Part shown: positions 1 through 12,230 of the stretch, one piece after another
Numbering within the stretch: the stretch's first letter is position 1
How the letters are laid out: each line of letters begins with the position of its first letter
NCBI GenBank assembly: GCA_936440205.1
Contig: OW387138.1
Span: 24,385,541-24,449,540 of the forward strand
Direction of reading: 5' to 3'
Origin: Lepidonotus clava
Taxonomy: Eukaryota; Annelida; Polychaeta; Phyllodocida; Polynoidae
Length of the DNA stretch: 64,000 bases
The notes under the pieces: model-generated
Database searches by the model: none
Told to the model about the DNA's origin: nothing
Seen by the model: only the letters and a program-made list of their open reading frames with translations
Program-made: the position numbers and the translations under genes

Positions 1-55
1 TCTAGAATTATTCACGTGTTTATTTAGAACTGAGAAAAAAAGAGCTTCTCATCTC

Positions 56-155
56 GTGTATGTGTATGTGTCTCTGTGTGTGTCTGTGTGTGTTTGTGTG
101 TGTCTGTGTGTCTCTGTGTGTGTTTGTGTGTCTGTGTCTACGTCTGTGTCTGTGC
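56..155. repeat. TG-rich imperfect microsatellite
   Basis: About 100 bases of alternating TG interrupted by TC, TT and TA steps. It is a degenerate (TG)n tract with no coding sense. Confidence 0.85.
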
Positions 156-1011
156 CCGTACATTCAATAGCCTAATTTCTTGGTTTTTATTTATTATCAA
201 GTGATGTATAAACCTGGAAGCCGCTCTATTTACAGTGGGCAGAAACCCAGAGCAGGAAGAGGCAGATGAGACAGATTAGGTGTATGTGCAACATGCGTGT
301 GTCCGTCTCAGCCACCTACCAAGTGGCTTATCCCTGATCGGATTAGGATCGGGTTCAGATGTGATCTGCACATGCCTGGTCTTTGTTGGCCGTCAAAAGC
401 CCTGTGTGGGGAGGGGCAACAGTATGGCAGACCCAGAGCTTTCCTATGGATATTTTGCTTATACTTTCCTTTTATGCATAATTATAATAATATGTCCTGT
501 GCATGTTGTGTGTTAAGTAATATATTATTCGAAAATAGCAATATAAGTAATAAAATTCAGCTCTAAGAAAATAATATAAATCCAACACTAAAATATACAG
601 TCTCAATAATATTACAGAAATGTAACATAAGCCAACTACATTCAATAGTAATTCTAACGACAAATATTCATTTCGAAAAATTGTACGTGCACTGAGGTAG
701 AACATTATCTGATTATGAAAATGAATTAAGACTCCCTCAAGTATATATCACGGGGAGATAAATTATTCGTTCTTAATCCCATTTCTTTTCACGCAGTCGA
801 AAAGAATGGAGAGGAAAGCATGCAGGCACACGAGAAATTAGGTATTAACATTAGACATCCCTACCTCCATCCTGAAAACTGTACATGTGGATTCGCCGAT
901 GGCACATCAAATTTTATGGAAGTGTATAGTGATACAACCTCTAATCAAATCTCTATGATTAAAAGTTATGCTGAGTATGTGTATTTCATAACATGAATTT
1001 ACAGGGGGAGT
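156..1011. other. AT-rich non-coding stretch
   Basis: No credible exon, RNA gene or repeat boundary is visible. The short open frames near 280-700 overlap one another on both strands and show no family motif. Confidence 0.5.
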
Positions 1012-1219
1012 TTCACACTGGTCATAATTTTAAGATCGTACTTTTAGTTAAGATATTTTGACCTTTTCATGGTAGAATTTCAGACTTTTTGATCGTATGC
1101 TACTGTTGTAATCTTTACATTTTTAGAGTTAAGATTTCTGGTAAATAAAAACATCTTACTTAAATTTTGTGAGATGTGAGAAACGCATTTAAGTTACACC
1201 TAGTGTGAAACGCGCCCTA
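1012..1219. mobile_element. Small inverted-repeat element (MITE), hAT-like ends, copy 1
   Basis: The left end begins CAGGGGGAGTTTCACACTGG. The right end, reverse-complemented, reads AGGGCGCGTTTCACACTAGG, giving imperfect terminal inverted repeats of about 20 bp around roughly 210 bp with no ORF. CAGGG-type ends recall non-autonomous hAT elements. I could not find a clean 8-bp target duplication, so the superfamily is tentative. A second copy lies at about 14726-15275. Confidence 0.55.
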
Positions 1220-2170
1220 AGTTGCATTTTATAGTAGTTCCAGCAAAACACACACACACATGATTATTTGATAACAATGATGCTTAAATCTAAATGATCA
1301 AAAACCAATACCTGTAAGCAATTTCCAGTTTACGTTCATTGTATTTTCAAGTATTGCAATTTGAATTTAAGTGCCCCTTTTCTCAATACAGTTTGATTTG
1401 AAATAACGTAATTGTTGTGAAATCGTTTCATATTACTAATAAATTCGAGAATTGTATTCAGAAACATTTTTCATAAAATACCGCTGCTTTTTATAAACTC
1501 AAAATGTCAATCCGGATGATTTCATAAGGTCACTAAACTGTCAATTCAAAATAACATTATTGTGAAAGTTTACAGTCATATTTAATCATTTCCACAAGCG
1601 ACTCTTTCCAACTACTTGAAGTTAACGAAACAAAAAATTATGGGAGAACAGGAACATTTGCAAATACTGTACTTCAAAACCTGTTTTAAAAAATCAAATC
1701 TTCCTTTGATATAGTGTTATGTATCACAACAAAATCATAAGGATATCTGTAATAGTTGTCTTTTTTAAATCTTTTGCTCTGCGATAGTTCGAACTACTTA
1801 TTGTTATTATTTCATATTGAATTATTCACTCTTAGTTCAACTGTACAAGTAAATGGAGGTCAGCAAGAAGATGCTTTTGCTTGTTAGTTCTAAAGACCTT
1901 TATGAACCTATGGTGTCATGGTGATTTGGGTGAGAAGGACACTTTCATCGCTGATTAATACTGAAATACTCAAGTCGCAGTTTAAACTAAGGAACCAGTA
2001 CCTTTAACTTAGACTATCCCAATCCACTGATATCACATGGAGAACTCACGGGAAATACATGTGCATTTGACCCAAAGAATTCGAATGAGTGAGCCAAGTA
2101 GATGATAACGCAACGACATATTGCATGTTTCCCAGCTTTTCTCCAAGAAGGAATGCTTTGTTGTGGTTTG
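1220..2170. other. AT-rich non-coding stretch
   Basis: Nothing recognisable was seen: no long ORF, no tandem array and no element ends. Confidence 0.5.
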
Positions 2171-2470
2171 GCAGACGGAAGACTTGAGCCTGTCTGCCTG
2201 ACTGGCAGCCAACGCCACTAGGTGATAGATGAGGAAATAATTGGCTGGCAGGGCATTATTTGAGAGGCACAGAGGCTTGGCCCGGCCGAGTTGTAAGTGT
2301 GTGATGATGAATCTTGGCCTCATGCAAATGTGATCGACTCGAGCGCCTGACATCAACAAGACTCTGTGAGTAGCATAACGGACGGGGAATGGGCCCCTGC
2401 GCCAGGCGTTGGGAGAAGTACGGGGGTGGGTGTTGGGACAAGTGGGTCTATCAAGGAAGGACAGGACAAG
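2171..2470. other. Moderately GC-rich island with a CTCF-like site
   Basis: Base composition rises above the AT-rich surroundings. A CTCF-like motif, CCACTAGGTGATAGA, lies at 2215-2229 on the plus strand, about two mismatches from the bilaterian CTCF consensus. Overlapping small ORFs on both strands show no family resemblance. Confidence 0.3.
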
Positions 2471-3180
2471 GGTGCATTGTGGTTTGAAGGTTACGAGTGT
2501 TTTATGTATATTTACAATGTTACATGTGGATTGACCGAGTTGGAAGATTATGTCTGATCAGATTGCAATTTTACTTGGCCATCATTCGGCAATGTTAGTG
2601 GAAAAGGGAAATCCTCTTGCTCTTAATTTTAGTATTATACTGTTATATTAACTAAAGCACAGTTATGATCGATACAATTTCTGAAAACATCCATTCTTTG
2701 ACGAACATTGATAAATCTATGGGCATGTTTAGACATAATATCAAACATCCTGTTGTTTTCGGGAAAATAAGCACATCTAACAATTCCTATATAGGTCTAG
2801 TAGCCTTTGAAACGACATTTTTATCATAGTAATCGTGGGGGGGAGGTCATCTTACACAAATAATAAGCTTACATTTATAAAGGAACCTATGAACACCATG
2901 CCACTTTGGTAACCTACTCAGCCCTCAACCTCCCAGTGTCAGAAGGGGAGGTTATTAGCCTAATCACATTACTCCAAGTTTAGGTGTGGGCCAATATCCA
3001 AAAAATACAAATGGTTTAACCCTAGCTTCACCCATGATCTAAAAGGTACAGTATCAATTGCCTCTATTCAAATGGCATAACGCGAACAAAATAAAAGGAC
3101 AAAACCAGAATGCAATATATATCATCTCTAGCTTCACCCTCGTGTATATTTTGTATTCTGGTGAAATTCAAACTTACTCT
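2471..3180. other. AT-rich non-coding stretch
   Basis: Nothing was seen beyond a short G run near 2837. Confidence 0.5.
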
Positions 3181-3400
3181 GAACTCTCGTTGGGCCGAGA
3201 CTCTCGCGAGGCGGAGATGGGATCACGTTCTGCACACTGTCTGCTTCCGGTCAAATTAGAGGCCGCTGATTGGCTGAGACGGCAGGCCTGGCTGATTGAC
3301 TAGGGTAGAGGAGGAGAGGGGTGGGGAAGGAGCTGCGGCTGCCACCGGCCACACCTGCCGTTAGTAAGGGGGCGGGGATGAGCACTTCTGAGCAGTTTCT
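3181..3400. promoter_or_regulatory. GC-rich island with promoter-like motifs
   Basis: A compact GC-rich segment sits in AT-rich DNA. It contains TCTCGCGAGG at 3202-3211, one base from the TCTCGCGAGA core-promoter element, and an inverted CCAAT box (GATTGGCT) at 3268-3275. A purine-rich run and a CCACCGGCCACACC block follow. An enhancer or promoter is possible. No adjacent first exon is visible, so function is inference. Confidence 0.3.
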
Positions 3401-4804
3401 GAGTAGCTTCTAAAGTATTCTAAGTTTTAAGCACTGCAGTTTGTTGAATTTTATTTATTGTACCCCGGTCAAGAAGAAATCAAATTTCAGAGTTGCATTC
3501 AGCTCATCTTATGGAATGATTACATTATGAAGTATATGGTTGGGACTCAAATCATCCGATAGTTATTTGAATGTAATTCGTTCCATAAGACGATACTCTC
3601 TGAAAAATTTAAAAAAAACGTGTTCTGGTCATTGCTATGGTCTAAAAGTCTGGGTTACTGCATAATATTATGTTGTTCATATATTGTGGTTACTATCGTC
3701 TTTTGCTTGCAAGCCAGATTTGGGGATATAGAATTTCCGGTATTTGCCAGTGACAAAATGAATATTCAATTTTGTCAAAGTGTTAGAATAATGATTATTT
3801 TCTTGCATTAACTATCCTGCTGTGAGTGTGATAGTTCTATGCTGTATTTGCTGTCGCAACACTGAGGGAATCGGTGTTATAGTGCAGGAGCTAAATCTGA
3901 AAACCATGACCTTCCTTACATGGCGAACCCCCTGGATTTCTTGATTGTTTTCATCTTATAGCACCCTAGAGACTATGAATCAAGAAGGTTCTGAAGAATT
4001 TAGTTTTGAGAACACAGTTTTATTAGTGATTTGTGGTTAATTAGCAAAAATTGAAAACATATTATTTCTTTCTCAGGAACTATGTAAGGTATGATAATAT
4101 GCCATATTTATAACATATAAAAAGTGTTTTTTTTTCCAGATTTTTGGCATAACGATACTTTACAACTTCGCCATCAGAAAAAGTATATTCTAGTTTGAAA
4201 GTCAAAATTTCATATGTAACATTTGTCGTTGATTCTTATGAGCACTGACAGAATCGCTTGTTTGTTTTGATAAACTTGTATTTCTGCACATATCGATGAC
4301 ATTTCCTGAAGGTTTTGTATCGTTTGCATAAGGATGAACACAAAATGGGTTCTTCTAATTTCGGCGTCGGCTTTCTGGTTCATTTTGGCAAATTATGAAG
4401 AGTTAATCGGCGAATGACGGCGACGGGAAGCAATTGTTAGTCATTAACCCGCAGTTAATTGACAATTTAAAGATTAATAAAGATGTCATCTTCAATTGGT
4501 TGTGCCTAGAAAACAGGAAGACCGATCCCTAATGGGCTAATAATCACGAAACGTCACAAAGTGTTTGATCCATGACCTGGTGTTAAGCCATGGCATAGTG
4601 GCCTGTACTCAGGATTATGACCCATTATTCTTAGGAGTATGGTTATGACATGATTATAGTGTCTAACTTTTTGTTTTCATTTAGTTCGGCTTAGCAAATC
4701 TGAATTTGTGTCGCATTTTCACATCGTAAAATTCGGCTCGAAGAAAATGGCAAACTTCATGGTATCGCGGGCCAGACTTAAGTTGTTTTACAATCGCAAC
4801 TTCA
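3401..4804. other. AT-rich non-coding stretch
   Basis: No ORF with family motifs and no repeat structure was recognised. Confidence 0.5.
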
Positions 4805-4816
4805 AATTGTTTATTG

Positions 4817-5174
4817 GTTGGTTAGTTATTGGGGTTTAACGCCGTCGCAACATCTAAGGTCATATCACGGCGAGAACAGGATTTGACAATTCTGTCTTTG
4901 ATGATCATATCTATGGAATGAACGAATCTATGAGAAGATAGAGACCATGCCCCTACACATTTACCGAGGTAGGTGTTCTTTAATGTGCATGGTCCCATAG
5001 ACAGGGCCACACACACAACAGCCGGTGACTCTCTGGGAGTCTTTGATAACCCAGTTGTTGCCACTGGGAGACATGTAGAGGGGAGTAGCAGCCAGACCAC
5101 CCCAGCACAGGATTGAACCCGGGCCGCCCGCACAACAGGCGGACACTCTGACCACTACACCACCCCACACGCCT
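4817..5174 (-). mobile_element. tRNA-headed SINE, reverse orientation
   Basis: Read on the minus strand, the element starts with a tRNA-like head: GGGTGGTGTAGTGGTCAGAG resembles an A box and GGGTTCAATCC is a B box. A central conserved domain follows, then a 3' end reading GGCGTTAAACCCCAATAAC with CCAA repeats. It is flanked by a 12-bp target duplication, AATTGTTTATTG, at 4805-4816 and 5175-5186. It is about 358 bp long and the same family as the copy at 11116-11469. The two copies align along their whole length, which fixes both boundaries. It was moved by an unidentified LINE. Confidence 0.9.
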
Positions 5175-5218
5175 AATTGTTTATTGTGATATCGATTCTT
5201 TTACATTGTTTTGGCAAC

Positions 5219-5534
5219 ATGGGGGAGTAGCATAACTTTTTCTCTAAAATGTCCGTTAGGTCCCCTCCGCTATTGAACCACAATGAACGGAACACATAGA
5301 GAGGGTTGCATATAATATTATCGTTATTTTAGATAATGGATCCGTTAAAGGATATCTCCTATTTTTCCTTTTATATTAGCGGAAATTATTAGCGAAAAAT
5401 CCGCTAAAATTGAGTTTTAACGGAGATTTCTTAACTGATTTTGCAATATCTTGGCCTCCGTTATTTTATTCGCAACACTTGGTCCCCGTTATAGATGCGA
5501 TTAACATCTGCTAGTGTTATGCAGCCCCCTCCAT
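5219..5534. mobile_element. Inverted-repeat element (MITE-like)
   Basis: The left end ATGGGGGAGTAGCATAAC matches the reverse complement of the right end, ATGGAGGGGGCTGCATAAC, with few differences. The interior has further inverted AGCGGAAAT/ATCCGCT-type pairs and no ORF. It sits about 30 bp beyond the SINE. No clear target duplication was found, so the class is unassigned. Confidence 0.45.
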
Positions 5535-6240
5535 ACGACGGTAAAACGTAGACCCAATTTCTCTACCTACATTTCCCCAAGAAGGATATCAATACAGTCT
5601 AAAAATCAACGGTTTGCGAATTAGATAACGAATTAGAAATGCATCAATAACAGTGTGGAATGCAATAGTTGGGTCATAGAAATAGTATGAATACTTTGTA
5701 TATTCGACAGACACCGTTCGTTCAGCCATAATCAGCCTATGCTACAAAAGTCCGCTGTTTTTGTGGAGGTATCTGGAGGGGGCTGTAGTAAGTACCAGGA
5801 TGATATTACTGCTACAGAGATGGTGATTCCTACGCCATTGGCTATTCATAGTAAACCCATAAAAACAGGACTAGTGCCACTGCATAAGTTGAGCGTATGG
5901 CGGGCAGTGTTGATATGCCTGGGGCGTGGTTTTTGAGGAAAGTCTAGGGGACAGTAACGTTAGTGGCGCGTTATGGGATATTCTTATGCTTTGCAATTAC
6001 TAGGACCTCAATGAGACCGAATTATCCCTATGATTATCTATTCATTAATAATGTTCCAGTCATTTGAAAAGCAATTGCACATTTTAGCGCAAATCAAACG
6101 GGTATTTGTGGAGCTGTAATAGTTGTGTTTTTACATCCTTGCTGCACATGTAACAATCTGCCACAATCATTATTGTTTATAGTGCCTAGCTATGATGGAC
6201 GTAGTAAGACTGTGGTAAAAAGTGACAGACCCATCTTGTC
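5535..6240. other. Non-coding stretch
   Basis: One 65-codon frame at 5739-5936 has no recognisable motif. Nothing else was seen. Confidence 0.45.
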
Positions 6241-6540
6241 ATAGGGAACAAGTAGTATAGGAAAATGTTAATGCGGAGAGGGAGGGGTACATCATAGGCG
6301 TGTGGGTGTAACGTATAGGGGTGGGGTGAAGGGGACCAGGTCGCTGCCCCCTCCTCATTGGAGATTCATAGGACGGCCGCAGCGGGGCGCCACTGATTCA
6401 GCCCGTCACAGACCAGACGTAGGCTGTCAACCGTGAGAACCATCGGCCACCACCACCACCCCTAACCACCACCACCACCCGCACCACCTTGACCCACCCC
6501 TGACCCCGTGTGGCCTGCCCGCTATGGGGCGCCACTTACC
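6241..6540. other. GC-rich island with CCACCA runs
   Basis: GC-rich and CpG-containing, with a run of CCACCACCAC units around 6450-6485 and two GGGGCGCCACT-type motifs near 6385 and 6524. No ORF of family character. A regulatory island or a simple-repeat pocket are both possible. Confidence 0.3.
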
Positions 6541-7020
6541 ACAGCTGGCTAATAAGGAATCATATAAGAATTAGCCGATGTTTCCTCTTCACTTGTAATG
6601 TCTTTCGATCTATCTTTTCTTTCCTAGAACCATTTCGAAATTTCAAATCCTCATGAATTTGTCACACGGCGAAACGTGGTGATTTTTGTCAAAACGTTAC
6701 GAAGACAACTGACACAGCATTCCCAAAAGTCTAGTTCGATGACTTTGCGGTGTCTTTATTTGAAACCTATTTTTTTTCTTGACACATTTACTGTCGGCTA
6801 CAATACTATTGCTAAAGGTTTATCTATTGTTTCAATAATTAACAATAACTAATAGTTCTCATATTAGAATACTTTACAGTTTTAGCCTATAAACAAATAA
6901 ATGTGCAACGAGGATCAAACATGACTATAATGATATATCAAAGTTCATACTGTGAATAAACATCATGTTTAACCCGCCCAAAGGCACAACCCCTCTAAAG
7001 CAAACGCTGAAGTTATATCC
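6541..7020. other. AT-rich non-coding stretch
   Basis: Nothing recognisable was seen. Confidence 0.5.
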
Positions 7021-7420
7021 ATGTATGCCCACCCACTGCTCATCCCCAAACCCTGTATACTCTGCATGAATGACACCCCTACCCCACCGCCCTCCCCTCC
7101 CTCCCCCTCTTCCCATCCCCTCTACCCCCTGACCCACTCAGGAGCAGCTCTGGCTATGATTTGCTCGGCCCGAGCAGTTCCGAGCAGCTCCGAGCAGGCC
7201 GGGTGCTTATCGATTGGGCAGGCCCAGCTGACCTGTCGTTGCCCGATATATTCGATTTGTCAAAGGCCCTCAGCGGCCTCCTGGTGGTGGCCCTAACGAC
7301 CTCTGCCGCTAGGTGGGGCAGGCCACTTCCGGTTTGCAGATCCTCGGGATCTGACGCATTCTGGGCCAGGTCGGTGGAATATCGTAGGGTTTGTACTATT
7401 GCCCGGCGGTGAAATGTTAG
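7021..7420. promoter_or_regulatory. GC-rich island with paired CTCF-like sites and GAGCAG repeats
   Basis: A pyrimidine-rich block (7075-7135) leads into repeated GAGCAGYTCCGAGCAG words (7155-7200). Two CTCF-like motifs follow: GCGGCCTCCTGGTGG at 7273-7287 (minus) and CCGCTAGGTGGGGCA at 7316-7330 (plus). The second keeps most of the classical CCGCNNGGNGGCAG core. ORFs here run in several frames on both strands with no family motif, so I read the block as regulatory rather than coding. Confidence 0.35.
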
Positions 7421-9571
7421 GTCAGCTTTGTGGGTTGTGTTTCTAAAAATAAAGATCTGCATGGAATGGTTCACACACAAAACATACCAGCATCGTGACA
7501 ATTAGTCGTTCTCATATTGTTTTGATATTGAAAAAAATAGCACATGTATGGGTTTACTAATGGAACCAGGTATTGATAAGTGCCAGGCCATCTTGTCTTT
7601 GAGTCTTGCACACATCCAGATCAATCATATGGTTGTCTATCTTCAATCACTTATTGGAAAGGAAGACCCAATAGATCTATCTGTACACGTTCAATACAAT
7701 TGATATTGGAAAAGTCTAATTATATATGTGCAACACGGTGAGATGTACATATATAAACTACAATCACATTCATGTCCTACAAAAGGAGACTCATATCTCT
7801 AGGCACTATCATTTTAAGAACTCAAATTACCGAAAAGTGACCGTGTTTCATCTTACATCCCAATTAAATCGGAACATCATAACGCCATGCATCATATTAG
7901 AATCAAACCAAGTATTTGAGTAACAACGCAGAATGAATGCTTTGAAACAATGACAGTAATATGAATTCCTTTATGTGCCCTAGGAATTAGTGACTTTTAT
8001 GGCCTTCAACTCCATTGATTTAAGTCTGCAAACCGGGATGAAAAGGAAAATGCAATTACAACGATGAATTTCATGTCGCAGATATTAATTTTGCTTTTCA
8101 ATTCATTTACATTTTTTGGAGGTACGGACTATGTCACCATGGTAACAGGCATTGTCGTGGCACCCCCTTACAAGGTATCAGTCGGGACTTTAATCACCAG
8201 ACTGAATTGAACATTAACTCAATGAGCATGCAATGAGTTGGGGGACAGAGTCGGGGAGGTTCCTTGCTGGGGTTGTGGTTTCAATCTTTTCCATTCACAA
8301 GAATACCGTGCAAGCTTCGCAGGGGGCCTCGGCCGGCCAAAAAGGGAAACATTGCATTACGGAGGTAAAGTGGCACCGAGCAGAGAAGTTAGTGTCGGAG
8401 AGAGTTGGATTTGTAGTATGAGCGCCCAAGAGTACAACGTTTTATAAAACAGTTGTACTTTTGAGACATCCTGGAATTGTATGTGCTCAAAGTAGCGCAA
8501 GTATGATTTTGTGACATATATTCATTAATTTGATCACAGCACCATCATGTCTAATCTTTTTAATCACTCATTTAGAATAGCTTAGGGTTCCTCTTCATTT
8601 AATATGATAATTATAGAGATTTACATTAAGGTTTCAGTCAGAGATAAAAAAAAATTAAAAAAGAAAACCTTGAAGAATTACAAAATGATATATCCATATA
8701 AATACCTTCCTCCAATAACCACTCAGTATATTTAAATTGAAAACGACTTTGAATAACATTTTTAACTTTGATTTCGTACTTACGGGCCAACGTAGTTCAG
8801 TTGGGAAAGAAGGGAGGAGTGACCGTTAGGTGCGGGAAGCCGACATCCTGAAGGCCCCCTCGTTAGGCTTAGCTATTGTCGACTCGAGTGCTTCCCATGT
8901 GCCTACTCCGGTTTCTGAGTTTCGAAATTGATCCATTGTTGTATGAGTGAAAGGGAATCCAATTGACTTGATTGAAGCAGATCGGCCAGATCTACCTCTG
9001 TCGTTAGAGTATCCGACTTGGAAGGCAGCTGGGCCTCTAAGCTGTAGAGACTGCTGAAAGTGCTTTGAGATTGCATTTGACTTAATGGGGAACTGGTAAG
9101 AAATGAAACAATATGGGAAAGGAAAGTGCGCATCTATTGAGCCCAATCCGAATAGGAGTTTCAGGGGAGTTCCTGCTAAGGTTTTGTACATATTTTGAAT
9201 AGAGACTTGCAAGAATAGATGTTCTCCATACGTTTTGTACATCAGTGTTCAGAATTTCTAAACAACCAAAAGGAATTTCCATTGAAGGGTTCCACATTTT
9301 ATATTCAATACTTTTGCCCCCCCCCCTCCACGCCCAACCCTAATCAAATATATTCTAAGAATACTCATCCATCTCATTTACTTTTCTTTTAAACTCTAGA
9401 TTATTTTTTTATATTTTGCTCGCCAACTGCGGATTTCTTATCTTACATTAGATTAAGAGGTTCTTTTAAATGATGAATTATTTGCTAACCTTGGCCTAAA
9501 AGAAATGATAAACTATATTCTCAGTTGTTTTACATTCAATGTTTGAAAGGTCAGTTTCTAAAGGCCTTCTT
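7421..9571. other. Non-coding stretch
   Basis: Mostly AT-rich. A 138-codon reverse frame at 8826-9242 overlaps other open frames and shows no domain, so I do not call it a gene. A C run lies near 9319. Confidence 0.45.
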
Positions 9572-9679
9572 CCCAGCCAAGGATGTGACGTCGAAAAACG
9601 TTCTAATAACGTCGCAGAATGTCACAGAACGTTATAAGAACGTCGCAGAACGTGATCGTTACGTCGCACCTTGGCTGGG
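9572..9679. mobile_element. Very small inverted-repeat element with internal AACGTCGCAGAA repeats
   Basis: Perfect 11-bp ends CCCAGCCAAGG (9572-9582) and CCTTGGCTGGG (9669-9679) enclose about 86 bp made of degenerate repeats around AACGTCGCAGAA and ACGTT. The right flank reads CTTAG, as it does at the related element at 62343-62668. It has the form of a non-autonomous DNA element. Confidence 0.6.
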
Positions 9680-11102
9680 CTTAGCTTGTAAAGGTAGGAA
9701 ATCACATGAGTTACATTCTTTTTAAGTTCACAATAATCATGCCTGTGATGATTTTGTTGTGATATTACCTTTTATCATTATCACCTAAAAAGAAACCATG
9801 TCGTATATAAAATTATCATGGTTTTAAAAATATATTTCACGATACTTGGTAAACATGTCTTTGTGATCACCGTTTCTTTTTATGGTCCCTGTTCAAACTA
9901 GATTTAACAGCTGCAGTGATGCCCATGGAACATCCCTTTCTATCCTAGATACAGCCATAATCAAAGCGAGCTGGATACAGTTCGTTTTATCTAATGGCAC
10001 AAGCCCACTACATAAATCTTGTCATGTTTACAACGGACCTTCATCTCTGAACCTTGGAACATCAGCTAAGCACTTGGTCCAAATCCCACCCCAACCTACC
10101 CCTCCCATGAATTGCTCAATGGCAACCCGTCTTATCATGCCCCTGGACCTAGACTAGGTAAAAGGCATTAGCTTTGTCCACCCACCTATTACAGGGATGT
10201 CGGCTGGTTCATATCTCCACCCTTAATGCCTGACTGGCCCTGACCATCCCCAGGTCATGATTGTAAACACAAAGAGGAGGCTTCACCCAAAAGCGGGAGT
10301 CTTTTAGTAAATGGCCACTGCAGCCTTCCTCAATGTATACACTAGCAGCATCAGCTTTCACAGATAAGCAGTGCTCGCCTTATTTATTGCCAAGCCTACA
10401 ATAGTCCCTATTGAAGTAGACACTAGAGGGAGCAGCGCCTAACATAATCGTCAAAGTCTTGATCAGTTCTTAACTCAATTACTGTTCTTTTCCTTACACA
10501 CTGAAGCTTCTCAGGGGAAGAAAAGATAAACTGATGGGTGCCTGACATAAGCCATTAAGCCACGGATTCCGTCTGAGATGATGATGTATGGGTTATGCAA
10601 GATGGTGCTCTGAGTTTTGCAAGAGTTTAATTAATCAGTGACTAGTCTGCAGACTATTAATTGAGAAGTTCTGAACTTAAGGCCCAAGAAACCGTTCCCA
10701 TTTACTGCATGAGCATGCAAGCAAAATTCAACTTGAGATAATTTATACCTTTTTGTCCTTCTTCCTTCTCTCTTTCTTTCTCTTAAAATTGACTCTGTGG
10801 TGAAACCAATCACATAGATTACCTCTTTAATCATCCTCATTCTGAGGCCCTATGAAATATCACTACCGTCAATAGGACTAGAAGTAGCAAGCGTACTGTA
10901 GTACAATGTGTAATTGCCATAAAATAGGAATGGCAAGACCCTATTATAGCAGCATGTGTGGTGAAAGGAATTCAATAAGTGAGATATGCAGAGTCAGGAT
11001 TGTGATCCTTTTTGCGGTACTACGTTATTCTGCAATTTCCAAGTATGTGCCATTAGCATATTGCATAGTTGCCCACTTCCATATGGATATCAATGAACAT
11101 AC
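9680..11102. other. Non-coding stretch with one CTCF-like site
   Basis: No gene seen. ACACTAGAGGGAGCA at 10420-10434, followed by GCGCC, is a good CTCF-like match (about two mismatches) on the plus strand. Confidence 0.4.
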
Positions 11103-11115
11103 CCTAACCAAAATG

Positions 11116-11469
11116 GGGGGCGTGTGGTGGTGTGGTGGTTAGCGCGGTCGTCTTGCTTGCGGGCGGCCAGGGTTCAACTCCCGGCTGGGGCTGGGGCGCC
11201 ACACCACCCATGACTCCCCCTGTGACAACGACAGGGATATCAAAGGCTCCTGGAGAGCCACTGGCTGTTGTGTGTAGGGCCCTGTCTATGGGACCCTGCA
11301 CATTAAAGAACACCTGCTTCGGTAAATGTGTAGGGGCATGGTCTCTATCTTCTCATACATACGATCATTCCATTGATACGATCATCAAAGACAGAATTGT
11401 CAAAACCTAGTTCTCGCCGTGATATGACCTTAGATGTTGCTACGGCGTTAAACCCCAATAACCAACCAA
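11116..11469 (+). mobile_element. tRNA-headed SINE, forward orientation
   Basis: Second copy of the family seen at 4817-5174. The tRNA-like head has an A-box-like GTGGTGGTTAGCGCGG and a B box GGGTTCAACTCCC. The body aligns through the TAAAGAACACCTGC and ATGGTCTCTATCTTCTCAT segments to the GGCGTTAAACCCCAATAACC end. A perfect 13-bp target duplication, CCTAACCAAAATG, lies at 11103-11115 and 11470-11482. The perfect duplication suggests a fairly recent insertion. ORFs on either strand are incidental. Confidence 0.92.
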
Positions 11470-11482
11470 CCTAACCAAAATG

Positions 11483-12230
11483 CAATAATATCTCAATTCA
11501 AATGTCATCTGATTAGTACGGTCCGACACTCTGTCTGAATGCCCTCAGTTCTTTGTTGGCTTACATAAAGTTACCTTTCACTTCATATCATAAACCAACT
11601 ACAAATTGCAATACGATCGATTGAAATTAACTTTTTATTTCAAATAAATATGTTTTCTACCCACTTTCAAACCCAATGGCCTCCCTTTCTTACTTATATT
11701 TTCTTGTTTCGCCATAAAATGTCCTGTTTTCTTGCAATTCAGGTTATGTCTGCATAACTGATTTCCTCGTATTAAATTATATTTTCTCATATTTGTTCAC
11801 TCAAAACATGTTTATTATGGCAAATCAATATTGTTGTTGTCAAGAAGTTCAATATAACCGATTTTGTTAGTCACATTTATCTATCTTGCCATATATTGTA
11901 TGGACAATATTGTGCAATAAAATAATAAAGCCTATATGTCTTAATATGATAATGACAGCTATCTGCATGCCTTTGTTTTTAGATTAATGTTAATGATGTC
12001 TTCTCTAGTGCCCTAACCCCCATCCTTTACTTTATCTGAACATAATTGGGACCAGATTTAGAATGTAGAATTATTATCGTATAATCATGCACAACTTCAC
12101 CAAAGAGAGTACCTTCACGTTTAAACACCAGTTGACACCCTGACATAAATTAAACACCCGAAGTCCAACAACGATTCCAGCGGGGAGACGACCTATTGTT
12201 AAAACTTTCATAATTTCTTTTCACTTTACT
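11483..12230. other. AT-rich non-coding stretch
   Basis: Nothing recognisable was seen. Confidence 0.5.

Noticed and set aside
4822-5170. Overlapping reverse ORFs of 62-103 codons
   Set aside because: They lie wholly inside the reverse-oriented SINE and are incidental frames through its tRNA-like body.
8826-9242. 138-codon reverse ORF
   Set aside because: No recognisable domain, overlapping open frames on the same strand, and no splice or promoter context.
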